From the NCBI RefSeq assembly GCF_016756495.1, contig NZ_AP023243.1, positions 3,104,501 to 3,168,500 on the forward strand: a DNA stretch of 64,000 nucleotides, in the 5' to 3' direction. A program made the position numbers and the translations under genes. Within the stretch, counting starts at the first letter, position 1. Each line of letters starts with the position of its first letter. This document shows positions 25,125-32,961 of the stretch, piece after piece. The notes under the pieces were generated by a model, which was not told the DNA's origin, made no database searches, and saw only the letters and a list, made by a program, of their open reading frames with translations. The stretch is from Mesorhizobium sp. 113-3-3 (GTDB lineage Bacteria; Pseudomonadota; Alphaproteobacteria; Rhizobiales; Rhizobiaceae).

Positions 25125-25448
25125 ATGCCAATCGGAGCAGCGGTAGAGTACCTGCATAAGTTGCGCAGAGAGGCGATCCATGCGGAAGCGGGCAACGTGA
25201 AAGGGATCAAGCGTCATCTGCAGCTGAACATTGAGAAGTCCCGCGACCTTTTGGAAACGAGCCAGGCAACGGATGCAGCTCTGGCTCACCTGCTGGAGAC
25301 AGGTAACGCGCTCGTTTGGGAACTCGCGCCTATTTCAAAACAAACTGCCGCGCTGAGGAAGGACAAGATTTCTGGCTTAAGGCACGCCTTTGAAACGGCG
25401 TTAAACATGGCCATAGAAGAAGTCAGGAAGGCGAAGCCAAAAGCCTAG
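25125..25448 (+). CDS. Helical protein within the cassette array, function unknown
   Basis: 107 residues, ATG at 25125 after AGGAGG. Almost entirely helical (Y-L-H-K-L-R-R-E-A-I-H-A, L-E-T-S-Q-A-T-D-A-A-L-A-H-L-L-E). It is the only gene between repeat copies 9 and 10, and its stop lies 5 bases before copy 10, so it looks like a complete cassette. Possible immunity or antitoxin protein by position only. Confidence 0.6.
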   Translation: MPIGAAVEYLHKLRREAIHAEAGNVKGIKRHLQLNIEKSRDLLETSQATDAALAHLLETGNALVWELAPISKQTAALRKDKISGLRHAFETALNMAIEEVRKAKPKA

Positions 25449-25452
25449 ACTG

Positions 25453-25472
25453 GAATTACGGTGACAGTGCAC
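25453..25472 (-). repeat. 20-bp cassette repeat, copy 10 (inverted)
   Basis: Exact reverse complement of the consensus. Confidence 0.9.
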
Positions 25473-25529
25473 TTTTATCGACCGTATCTATGTGACGGAT
25501 GTGGACCTCCAGACTGAGCATGGAAAATG

Positions 25530-25549
25530 GTGCATTGTCACCGTAATTC
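25530..25549 (+). repeat. 20-bp cassette repeat, copy 11
   Basis: One mismatch (GTGCATTG). Confidence 0.85.
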
Positions 25550-25587
25550 TCGACTGATGTGAACCTCTGATTGAGACTGGAGAAATA

Positions 25588-25607
25588 GTTCAGTGTCACC
25601 GTAATCC
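25588..25607 (+). repeat. 20-bp cassette repeat, copy 12
   Basis: GTTCAGTGTCACCGTAATCC, three changes. It directly precedes the last ten codons of a deleted SUKH gene (G-L-F-A-T-L-E-D-L-K, 25609-25641). Confidence 0.75.
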
Positions 25608-25637
25608 CGGTCTATTTGCTACGCTGGAGGATTTGAA

Positions 25638-25889
25638 ATGAGCGTACAAGATACAGCTTCTCGCTCCAAGGGCATGGAACTGTTCGAGATCAAGCCGATT
25701 GCGGTTGGTGGCGATCCAGTCAGTTTGGAGAACAAGATCTGGTTGACCAGACAAGAGCATTTTGAAGTGGTGCGCTTCTGGAATCGAACTATCGAAATTC
25801 AGCGTAAGGCGGCGCTGGAGAAGGCGGCGCGCTCGGACGAGTGGGACGCGGCAAATTATGAAATAGGAATTTTTTCTCACGCCAATTGA
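25638..25889 (+). CDS. Partner gene of the SUKH cassette, copy 3, SUKH gene deleted
   Basis: 83 residues, nearly identical to 22972 over most of its length. Upstream only the final codons of a SUKH gene remain, directly after repeat copy 12. So a third cassette existed and lost its immunity gene by recombination at the repeat. The tail (Y-E-I-G-I-F-S-H-A-N) reads into the small-RNA-like cassette. Confidence 0.75.
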   Translation: MSVQDTASRSKGMELFEIKPIAVGGDPVSLENKIWLTRQEHFEVVRFWNRTIEIQRKAALEKAARSDEWDAANYEIGIFSHAN

Positions 25890-25970
25890 CGGCGTGAGGG
25901 CAGCAATGGTACATTTTACCTATGGTGCTGATTTGCGCCAGCGACCCGCCCTCGAGGCGGGTTTTGTTTT
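25886..25970 (+). ncRNA. Small-RNA-like promoter-terminator cassette, copy 3
   Basis: TTGACG, a 17-base spacer and GTACAT, then CTGATTTGCGCC and a CCCGCC/GGCGGG hairpin with TTTTGTTTT. AGGAATTTTTTC is again upstream (25865-25876). Same layout as at 12177 and 12343. 25971-26189 holds GC-rich repeats but no gene. Confidence 0.55.
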
Positions 25971-26189
25971 GCACGATGGTTGGTGCGGCCGCGACGATTG
26001 CGAAGCAACGCGGGCGCCTGCGCATCGTCGCAATGCCTTGATGTCACGCAATGGATTGCTTGGCTGCGGAGCAGTTCCAGGGGGCCGCGTCGCTGCGCTC
26101 CTTGCTTCGCCCTGAAATGACGAGGCTGGGATCGCCGGCGCTTTTCTCGCCTGACGATGACTTCGCTTCCCGCGGAGGAAAATCCATCC

Positions 26190-26759
26190 ATGACCGTCCG
26201 TATCGTCCCCGCCACGCTGCGCGATCTCTCCTACATCGCCGCGAACCTGCGCCCGCAAGACCGTGCCGAGATCGACTGCCAGCTTGACCATTGGTCGCCG
26301 GCGCTCTTGGCGCTCACCGCGCTGCAGGGGTTTGCCTATGTCGCCGAGCTGGACGGCAATCCGGAGGCGGGGTTCGGCGCAGCCGAGCAGCGCGGCGGGT
26401 TGTGGATCGCCTGGAGCTGGGGCACGCGCCGCATGAAGCGCTGCGTGCCCGGGATCACCGAATTCTTTCATGCCGTGCTTGGACCTCAGGTCGCGGCGCG
26501 GGGCGCATGGCGGGTCGAGGCCCGCGCGCTCGCCGCCAACGGTCTGGCGATGCGCTGGCTTGGCCGGCTCGGCGCCACGCAACGATGCCTGCTGCTGGGC
26601 TACGGCAAGAACGGCGAAGATTTCTTCCTCTACGACTGGACAAGAGAAGGCTGGAACCATGTGTCTGTTTCAAAAACCACCGGAACTGAAGCCGCTGCCG
26701 CCGGCGCCGACCGTGCAGGACAAGGATGTGCAGGCGCGCGAGGACGCCTTGCGGGCTGA
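26190..26759 (+). CDS. T7 gp13-like virion-associated protein
   Basis: 189 residues from the ATG at 26190, with GGAGG 12 bases upstream. The layout I-V-P-A-T-L-R-D-L-S-Y-I-A-A-N-L-R-P-Q-D, G-L-W-I-A-W-S-W-G-T and the N-acetyltransferase-like fold fits the gp13-like (DUF2833) family found beside the portal gene in podophages. In T7, gp13 is needed for infectious particles. The last 34 codons overlap the next gene in another frame and look unconserved. Confidence 0.75.
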   Translation: MTVRIVPATLRDLSYIAANLRPQDRAEIDCQLDHWSPALLALTALQGFAYVAELDGNPEAGFGAAEQRGGLWIAWSWGTRRMKRCVPGITEFFHAVLGPQVAARGAWRVEARALAANGLAMRWLGRLGATQRCLLLGYGKNGEDFFLYDWTREGWNHVSVSKTTGTEAAAAGADRAGQGCAGARGRLAG

Positions 26760-26853
26760 GCTCGAACAGCGCCAGGGCACGCAGAGCACCATCAAGACCG
26801 ACCTCGCGCCGTCGAGCCTCACCGGCCAGCGCCGCGTGCTGCTGGGGCTTTGA
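26659..26853 (+). CDS. Small phage protein, function unknown
   Basis: 64 residues starting M-C-L-F-Q-K-P-P-E-L-K-P-L-P-P-A-P, ending L-T-G-Q-R-R-V-L-L-G-L. Pro-rich N-terminus and a charged helical middle. Short proteins of this kind are common just before podophage portal genes. It overlaps the gp13-like frame by 101 bases. Confidence 0.65.
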   Translation: MCLFQKPPELKPLPPAPTVQDKDVQAREDALRAELEQRQGTQSTIKTDLAPSSLTGQRRVLLGL

Positions 26854-26855
26854 CC

Positions 26856-26945
26856 ATGACCGCGATGAAACGCAGCTTTCGCCGGCGCGTGCTGGACTGG
26901 TGGTACTGGCGCCGGCACGCACGGCTGGTGAAGAAGCGGGGGTAA
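26856..26945 (+). CDS. Possible 29-residue basic peptide
   Basis: ATG 2 bases after the previous stop; M-T-A-M-K-R-S-F-R-R-R-V-L-D-W-W-Y-W-R-R-H-A and so on to TAA. Strongly basic and Trp-rich. Too short to be certain; in phage clusters such peptides can be real. Confidence 0.4.
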   Translation: MTAMKRSFRRRVLDWWYWRRHARLVKKRG

Positions 26946-27094
26946 TCTCCCCCCTCGAGGGGGAGATGTCGCCGAAGGCGACAGAGGGGGTCGTCTCGCG
27001 TAGAGCGCCAACCTTCATCTGTCGCAAGAGGCCGCGCCCAGTCGAACCGACCCCCTCTGGCCTGCCGGCCATCTCCCCCTCGAGGGGGGAGATC
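26945..27094. repeat. 150-bp palindromic element, copy 1
   Basis: The ends ATCTCCCCCCTCGAGG and CCTCGAGGGGGGAGAT are inverted; inside is GTCGCCGAAGGCGACAG and an inverted CCCCCTCTGG. The same element lies at 34581 and 40123, always between phage structural genes. Looks like a rhizobial palindromic element with no coding capacity. Confidence 0.85.
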
Positions 27095-27149
27095 AGCGGC
27101 ATCACCCGCCGCCCCATCACTTCTTCCCCACATCCCCAGCGAGGCACCC

Positions 27150-28925
27150 ATGACCGATTCCCGCGCCCGCGATATCCTGTCGCGCCAGTCCGAGCTCGAG
27201 ACCGAGCGCGGCCAGTATGAGGCCGTGTGGGAGCAGGTGGCGGAGTTCTGCGACCCCGACGCGCCCGATGTCTGGAACGGGCGCCGGAGCGGTGGGCCGG
27301 ACTCACAGGCCGAACGGCAGGAGCGGCGCGGCAGCCGCGTCTACGCCAACACCATCAACTCGGCCGCCAATCGCCTGGCCGCAGGCCTGGAAAGCCTGAT
27401 CATCCCGCAGTCGGAAAAATGGCATGGCCTGTCGACGGCGGCGATGAACGATGAAGAGACCGACGAGGAGAAGGAATGGGCGGAAGCCTTGCGCGATTTC
27501 CTGTTCTCGCTGCGCTACTCCGCCAATTCGAACTTTGTGCCGGCCACGCAAGCCTGCCTGCGCAATGTCGTGCGCTACGGCCCGGCCTATCTCTATGCCG
27601 AGGAAGGGTTCGGCAACACGCTGATCCACTATGCCTCGATCCCCGTGGTCGAGGGCTACCTCAGCCGCAACCGCTGGGGCCAGGTCGACATCTTCCATCG
27701 CCGCTACGAGCGCACGGCGCGGCAGGCGGCGCAGTTGCTCGGCTATGACAAACTGCCGGCGCGCATCAAGGTGCTGGTCGACGACCCGGTCAAATGCGAG
27801 GAAAAGATCTCGCTGGTCCAATGCATCCAGCCGCGCGACGAGCGCAAGATGTATCGGCTGGGCGATCAGTACCAGTATCTCGACACGGCGTTCGCCTCCT
27901 ACCACGTCATCGAGGACGAGGAGGAGATTGTCAGGGAAAGCGGGTTCCGCACCTTTCCGGTGTCGACTTTCAACTGGCGCCGCTATGAGGGCGACCCCTA
28001 TGGCATCTCGCCGGCCATCGAGGCGCTGACCACGGTGCGCGAGGAAAACGCGGTGCGCCGCTCCGGCTTGCGCGCGCTGCAGCAGATCACCGATCCGGCG
28101 ACCGCCTCGAAGGCCAGGCTCGACTATGTGCCGGTGCTCAATCCCGGCGAGAATTATCCCGGCCTGATCGACGACAATGGCCGGCCGCTGATTGCGCCCA
28201 TCACCACCGGGCAGAACCCGACCTATGCTTTCAACTATGCGCAAAGCCGCGCCGACGAGATCCGCGACATGATGTTCGTCAATCTGTTCCAGACGCTGGT
28301 GCAGAACCCGCAGATGACGGCGACCGAAGCGCTGATCCGGCAGGAAGAGAAGGGCGCGTTGCTCGGGCCCTCCGGCTCGATCATCCAGGCGGGCTTCGCC
28401 ACCAATCTCGACCGCGAGCTCGGCATTCTCGTGGACAAGGGGCTTTACGACGAGGACAGCCGCTTCGCGCCGCCGGAGAGCCTGGCCGGCAAGACGGTGC
28501 GGCCGACCTTCACCGGCCCGCTCGACGTGCTCAGGCGCTCGGCCGAGGCGCGCGACACCATCCAGGTGGTGACGACGGCCATGCAGATGGCGCAGTTCGA
28601 TCCCGGCGTGATGGACAATATCGACAGCGACGAGGCGATCAAGATCGTGCAGAGCGCCGGCCGCAGCCCGCAGCGCATTTTTCGGCGCAAGGAAGAGGTC
28701 GACGGTCTGCGTGACGCGAGAGCCAAGGCCCAGCAGGCGCAGGCCGGCATGGCGGCGATCGCCAGTGCGGGCAAGGTGGCCAAGGATGCGGTGCCGGCGG
28801 CGGTGCAGGCGCGCGACAGCGGCCTGCTCGACGGCCTGCAAGACATGCTGCAGGGCGCCGGTGGCGGGCAGGGCGCCGGCCAAGGCACACCGGGCGGCCA
28901 GGCGCCGGTGGGGGGCGGCGCATGA
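27150..28925 (+). CDS. Portal (head-tail connector) protein, podovirus type
   Basis: 591 residues, typical for T7-like connectors. N-terminus R-G-Q-Y-E-A-V-W-E-Q-V-A-E-F-C-D-P; N-S-A-A-N-R-L-A-A-G-L-E-S-L-I-I-P; Y-L-Y-A-E-E-G; later Q-N-P-Q-M-T-A-T-E-A-L-I-R-Q-E-E-K; and a Gly/Gln-rich tail. Twelve copies form the ring at one capsid vertex through which DNA is packed and ejected. The stop overlaps the next ATG by 4 bases. Confidence 0.93.
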   Translation: MTDSRARDILSRQSELETERGQYEAVWEQVAEFCDPDAPDVWNGRRSGGPDSQAERQERRGSRVYANTINSAANRLAAGLESLIIPQSEKWHGLSTAAMNDEETDEEKEWAEALRDFLFSLRYSANSNFVPATQACLRNVVRYGPAYLYAEEGFGNTLIHYASIPVVEGYLSRNRWGQVDIFHRRYERTARQAAQLLGYDKLPARIKVLVDDPVKCEEKISLVQCIQPRDERKMYRLGDQYQYLDTAFASYHVIEDEEEIVRESGFRTFPVSTFNWRRYEGDPYGISPAIEALTTVREENAVRRSGLRALQQITDPATASKARLDYVPVLNPGENYPGLIDDNGRPLIAPITTGQNPTYAFNYAQSRADEIRDMMFVNLFQTLVQNPQMTATEALIRQEEKGALLGPSGSIIQAGFATNLDRELGILVDKGLYDEDSRFAPPESLAGKTVRPTFTGPLDVLRRSAEARDTIQVVTTAMQMAQFDPGVMDNIDSDEAIKIVQSAGRSPQRIFRRKEEVDGLRDARAKAQQAQAGMAAIASAGKVAKDAVPAAVQARDSGLLDGLQDMLQGAGGGQGAGQGTPGGQAPVGGGA

Positions 28926-29242
28926 GCGGCAAACGCTTCGCCCGCGCCGGTCAGGCCGGCGGGCCGGCCAAAGCGCGAGACGCGCTGACCAAGGCGTATC
29001 TGCGCGTGTTCTCCGGCGAGGATGGCGAGATGGTGCTGGCCGACCTCGCGGCGACCGTCGGCTACTACAGGCGGCCGTCCTATGGCGAGTGGATGGCGCG
29101 GACCCGCACGCCCGAAGGCTTCGAGCTGCACAGCGCGCTCAGCAATGCGCGCGCCGAAGTGGTGCAGCACATTATGGGGTTTTTGACCCTGGACGAGACG
29201 CAACTGGCGGCGCTGGAGAAGGCGGCGCGGGCGGAAGGGTAG
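28922..29242 (+). CDS. Bbp19-like phage protein
   Basis: 106 residues: A-Y-L-R-V-F-S-G-E-D-G-E-M-V-L-A-D-L-A-A-T-V-G-Y-Y-R-R-P-S-Y and H-I-M-G-F-L-T-L-D-E. This matches the small Bbp19-type phage domain often encoded beside podophage portal or tail genes. Function unknown. Translationally coupled to the portal gene. Confidence 0.8.
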   Translation: MSGKRFARAGQAGGPAKARDALTKAYLRVFSGEDGEMVLADLAATVGYYRRPSYGEWMARTRTPEGFELHSALSNARAEVVQHIMGFLTLDETQLAALEKAARAEG

Positions 29243-29257
29243 GCGAAGCCGGTGAAG

Positions 29258-29395
29258 CTGCGCCCCTCTCCCCGTCACTATACGGGGAGATGCCGGCAGG
29301 CAGGTGAGGGGCAGCGCCGGCGTGTCGGAACTTAGCGCCGCCCCTCATCCCCCTTCCGGAACCTTCTCCCCGTTGAACGGGGAGAAGGGGCTAAT
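29258..29395. repeat. Palindromic elements, no gene
   Basis: Two hairpins built on CTCCCCGT...ACGGGGAG (29267-29290 and 29368-29390) with the CCCCTCA ends seen at 14903. The rest up to 29459 has no supported gene. Confidence 0.7.
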
Positions 29396-29459
29396 TGCGG
29401 TCGCCGCGGTTCTGCGGCTTGGTCACACAGGCAGCCCCGCTGCTCCTGCAGTTCCAAAA

Positions 29460-29572
29460 AAATCGATCCGACAAAACCCGCGAACGCGACAACCCAGCGT
29501 GCGCGCGATCCGGCCGTGCCGCGATCGCCGGCGCCGCGCTTTGTTCAAAGCCAGCCAGGCAGGAAGCCGCCA
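29460..29572 (+). promoter_or_regulatory. Leader shared with toxin module 1
   Basis: These 113 bases are about 85% the same as 17380-17489, directly before the other toxin gene (GATCCGACAA..., GTGCGCGCGATCCGG...). The segment was duplicated together with the gene and may hold its promoter. No clear sigma site is seen. Confidence 0.5.
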
Positions 29573-31906
29573 ATGGTCCACGTCATCCCGCTTTCCATCG
29601 CCAAGCGCCGGCTCGATACCGGCAACGCGCCGCAATACCCGCAGGGATCGCCAGTCGGCGGCGCCGTGCAAGGGCTGGGCGATCACCTTTCCGCTGTCGC
29701 CGAGCGCTGTCAGCAGATGAAGGAACAGCAGGAAGCGTTCGACGCCGAGTTGGCGCGCCGCCGGTTCAACGGCCAGATCGCGCAGGCGGAAGACGAGGTG
29801 AGGGCCAACGCGCCGGCCGACGGTGCCGGCTTGCATGACGCCATGTACGGCCAGGTCGATCCGTACAACGGCCGGGTCGTCAAGACCGGCCTGTTCGACA
29901 AGCTGTTTGCCGCCGCCTTGCCCGGTATGCCCGAAAGCCAGCGCGCCGCTTTCGCCGGGCAGAAGGAGGCGATGCGTCTAACCGGCGCGCTGCGCATGGC
30001 GGCCCGGCAGCTTCAGCGACGCAGGGATTATGAGCAGGCCGAGGTCGACACGGCGCTGAAGACCAGCGCCATCGCCATCGGCAACGCCAACCCCGACGAC
30101 CACGTCACCTTCGAAGCGGCCCGCCAGCAGGGTCTCGACCTGATCGACAAGATGGGGGTCGATCCCGGCACCCGGCAGCAAATGGTCAAGGACTGGTTCG
30201 GCACCGCGGCGAAGATGCGGTTCGAAGCGCTGATCGCCAAGGACCCGCAGCGCGCGCTGGAGGTGTTTGGTGTCGGGACGCCGGCTGCCGGCGGCGATGC
30301 TACGGGCGATGGCGCGCAAGCCGCAGGCAGTTCCTTGTCGGGCAGCTCAAACGTGGCTGTGGGGAAAGGTGACCGTGTCGGCACGCCGACACCGGATGAG
30401 CGCATAGCGCAGGCGTTCAGGGACGACCTTCCACAGCAGGAACGGGACGCGCTGGCCTTAAAGGCAAAGGTAGCCAAGCTCGCTCAAGAGGTTGATATCC
30501 GCGCCGCCATCGGTCGCGCCGAGGCGGAGGCGCCGGACGAGATCGCACGCACCGGCGCCTATTCCGGCGCAATGCCGGGCAAGGACGCCTACAGGATCAT
30601 CTACGGCCTCGATGAGGGCGACAGGCGCCGGCAGGGTCTCGAGTGGCAGGTCGGCGTCAACAAGCAAGTCTTCGACATGCGGACCATGACGAACAAGGAG
30701 GTCGATGCCGCCTTTCTCAACGCAACTTCGGAGTCCGGCGGATCTCGGGATGACAATCTGCATCGCCTGGCGACCAGCGTCGCGGCTATGCGAGTTCTCA
30801 CCGGAAGACGAACCGATGCCTGGGGCTCCGTAGCGAAATCGGTGCCGGCAATCGCCACAGCCTGGAAAGCCGTGATCGGCGGCGGGCTCGAAGACCCCGA
30901 CGGGTATAACAAGGAAGCTTACGACAAGGCGATAGCCATAACACTTGCCGCGCAAGAAAGACTAGGCATCGAGAATCCCCAGCTCGTGCCGCCGCACATC
31001 ATTCAAGAGCTTTCGGACAATCGTAATAGTCGCAGTATGTACCAGCAGGAAGAGAACGCGAAAATAGGCGCGCTGCTTGCGAAAACGTCCGGCCCTGTTG
31101 CCCGGGCAGCCGTGGCTAAGCAACTGGCTGCCGCTGGTCTGGGTTGGATCATGCCGGTCGAGGCTGGCTATCAACCGCCATCCACGAGTTCAATATTTGC
31201 ATCGGAGGCCAAAGCACTTGGCAAACTCGCTGCCAATGCCGGGATATCTCTAGGCAAGGTCAGTAACCAGATAGGCCACAACCTTGCTTCACTGGGCGGA
31301 GCCAGCATCGAATTTCCGAAAAGGGAAGACGATTACTACGAGCCGGCGAACGACGTTGAAGATCTGATGATGCGTCAGGGATCTGATGCGGCGACCTGGG
31401 GCTTGGGCGAAGGTGCTGGCAAAGGAATAGCGCGAGCGATTGAATGGTTCGGCTCCAGAGCGGTAGGGCAAGCAGAACGATCCATCGGTGGTCTGGAGGC
31501 CGCAAATACGCCAACCTCCAAGGTTGCTCCCGCTCAGGCTGCTGACGCAGGAGTGAAATCGGAGACCGGCACCAGTCTATACTCCTACTACCCGCCCAAT
31601 GACGGTTTCCTAGGACCTGTTGTGGAAGAGACGTTACCTGTGGGAACCCGTATTGATCGCTATGGGACCGAAACGGGCGCCTTCGCGGCTCCTGAAGGTA
31701 CCCCTGTTTGGATGCGAAGCCTCGTTCCTGGTACAGTAGAGTCCAAGCCATACAACGTGTACGAGGTTGCAAGGCCTGTTAAGGTTCTGTCAGGAAAGAG
31801 CACGCCCTGGTTTGGTCAAGGCGGTGGCGGTAAGCAGTATAAATTCCAGACATCGATTGGGGATGCGATCGATGTATGGAAAAACCTAAGGAGGTTGACG
31901 GAATGA
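29573..31906 (+). CDS. Virion-type protein with C-terminal TNT NAD glycohydrolase-like toxin (toxin module 2)
   Basis: 777 residues. Residues 1-235 are nearly the same as in modules 1 and 3; the trunk then diverges. Residues about 665-777 form a TNT domain: Y-Y-P-P-N-D-G-F-L-G, T-L-P-V-G-T-R-I-D-R-Y-G, P-E-G-T-P-V-W-M-R-S-L, Y-N-V-Y-E-V-A-R-P-V-K-V and T-P-W-F-G-Q-G-G-G-G-K-Q-Y. TNT, first known from the Mycobacterium tuberculosis toxin CpnT, destroys NAD in the target cell. The Arg of D-R-Y-G and the Gln of G-G-G-K-Q-Y match the conserved core, so activity is plausible. The next gene overlaps the stop by 4 bases. Confidence 0.87.
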   Translation: MVHVIPLSIAKRRLDTGNAPQYPQGSPVGGAVQGLGDHLSAVAERCQQMKEQQEAFDAELARRRFNGQIAQAEDEVRANAPADGAGLHDAMYGQVDPYNGRVVKTGLFDKLFAAALPGMPESQRAAFAGQKEAMRLTGALRMAARQLQRRRDYEQAEVDTALKTSAIAIGNANPDDHVTFEAARQQGLDLIDKMGVDPGTRQQMVKDWFGTAAKMRFEALIAKDPQRALEVFGVGTPAAGGDATGDGAQAAGSSLSGSSNVAVGKGDRVGTPTPDERIAQAFRDDLPQQERDALALKAKVAKLAQEVDIRAAIGRAEAEAPDEIARTGAYSGAMPGKDAYRIIYGLDEGDRRRQGLEWQVGVNKQVFDMRTMTNKEVDAAFLNATSESGGSRDDNLHRLATSVAAMRVLTGRRTDAWGSVAKSVPAIATAWKAVIGGGLEDPDGYNKEAYDKAIAITLAAQERLGIENPQLVPPHIIQELSDNRNSRSMYQQEENAKIGALLAKTSGPVARAAVAKQLAAAGLGWIMPVEAGYQPPSTSSIFASEAKALGKLAANAGISLGKVSNQIGHNLASLGGASIEFPKREDDYYEPANDVEDLMMRQGSDAATWGLGEGAGKGIARAIEWFGSRAVGQAERSIGGLEAANTPTSKVAPAQAADAGVKSETGTSLYSYYPPNDGFLGPVVEETLPVGTRIDRYGTETGAFAAPEGTPVWMRSLVPGTVESKPYNVYEVARPVKVLSGKSTPWFGQGGGGKQYKFQTSIGDAIDVWKNLRRLTE

Positions 31907-32151
31907 CCAGAGATGAGTTTTATTCCGCCACCGATCGCGAGAATATTATGCCTCATTCTTATAGCTTGTATGATACCAAAGATGATTCATTTGTTTTGGA
32001 TAAGATCGGTGACGCGTGGTGTGTATATTACACGGAGCGCGGCTCGCAGTCGAAATATGAGAATTTTCAAACGGAATCCGATGCTCTAGAATATCTTTTA
32101 AAAACACTGATGAAAAGTCATACATCGCGACAGAGGCCGAGAGGATTGTAA
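31903..32151 (+). CDS. Probable immunity protein for the TNT toxin
   Basis: 82 residues, ATG overlapping the toxin stop. Contains S-Y-S-L-Y-D...W-C-V-Y-Y-T-E-R-G-S-Q-S-K-Y-E-N-F-Q-T-E-S-D-A-L-E-Y-L-L, a pattern seen in short proteins following TNT-type toxins in other bacteria. Much richer in A and T than the trunk of the toxin gene, pointing to horizontal gain of the toxin tip and immunity gene together. The role is inferred from position and pattern. Confidence 0.75.
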   Translation: MTRDEFYSATDRENIMPHSYSLYDTKDDSFVLDKIGDAWCVYYTERGSQSKYENFQTESDALEYLLKTLMKSHTSRQRPRGL

Positions 32152-32152
32152 G

Positions 32153-32458
32153 ATGAGCGACCATGTCATTGTTATTGGTGGCTGGGAAGACGAGAAAGGT
32201 CACGACATTCAGCTCCAAGATTTCATCATAAACGGAGAGTCGTTCATTCCGATATTTTCCGACGAGGCTACCTTCGACAGAGAAGCGGCCGGCAGTGGTT
32301 TTGAGAAGAAGGGGATTTCGATCGACCGCAATCTTCTCATCTCGATCCTCGGCGATGACCAGATGCTGCTCTTGAATCCTGGCAGCGACAGTTTGCGCAT
32401 GAGAAGGGCGGATCTTGCGAGAGGATTGCAGAGCGTTTTGGCGGCCCCGAGGAAATGA
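32153..32458 (+). CDS. SseB-like (enhanced serine sensitivity) immunity-type protein
   Basis: 101 residues, one base after the previous stop. S-F-I-P-I-F-S-D-E-A-T-F-D-R-E, G-S-G-F-E-K-K-G-I-S-I-D-R-N-L-L and L-L-L-N-P-G-S-D-S resemble the SseB N-terminal domain, a fold used by various immunity and effector-linked proteins. Probably a second immunity gene of the TNT module or a leftover from an earlier toxin. Confidence 0.68.
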   Translation: MSDHVIVIGGWEDEKGHDIQLQDFIINGESFIPIFSDEATFDREAAGSGFEKKGISIDRNLLISILGDDQMLLLNPGSDSLRMRRADLARGLQSVLAAPRK

Positions 32459-32685
32459 GCGGCCGGTACGTTCGAGATCTCGAATACCGAATTATTCGTC
32501 GTCGATGACAATCCGCAGTTTCGGCCGCACCAATGAGGCTAGAGTGAAAACAATCGCACTGGATACACGTTTTGGTTGTATCCTGTGTGCTTCTGCGCCA
32601 GATTGGTTGTGGCGAGTGCCATCGCAGATGGGAAGGGCGGCGCGTGCTGGAAGGGTTGATCCTGGGATCAGATATGGGCGCCTAG

Positions 32686-32940
32686 CCGGACACGGCTAGT
32701 TTCGTTGATTGGGACCATCGTCCTGCGATTATTGGCGTGGGAGGCGCTTATGCCAAGCTGAAGCCCAACTCTCCCTGGATAGGGGTTAGTATTGCGGATG
32801 TCCGAAATTCAGCCGGTTTGCTGGACGAACAGGAATGGCGTGAGCGCTTCGAAGACAAGTATGGCGAACTCGACCCGCCCTTGGAGCTCGCCAACACACG
32901 ATCCAACGTTCCATGGCATCGGCGAGACGGCCAGACATGA
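32686..32940 (+). pseudogene. Family A immunity-type protein, start lost
   Basis: Open after a TAG at 32683 and homologous to 22139-22411 over nearly its whole length (F-V-D-W-D-H-R-P-A-I-I-G-V-G-G-A-Y-A, N-S-P-W-I-G-V-S, Y-G-E-L-D-P-P-L-E-L-A-N-T-R-S-N-V), but the first residues and the start are missing; only an internal GTG at 32737 remains. 32459-32685 has no clear gene. Confidence 0.75.
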
Positions 32941-32961
32941 GAGGACGGCATTTCTGGAGGC

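Noticed and set aside
20737..25607. CRISPR array
   Set aside because: The 20-bp repeats are spaced irregularly (13 bp to over 1 kb), occur in both orientations and have genes between them; no cas genes are seen.
27303..28883. 526-codon minus-strand frame
   Set aside because: Antisense to the portal gene, His/Arg/Ala-rich, no domain pattern.
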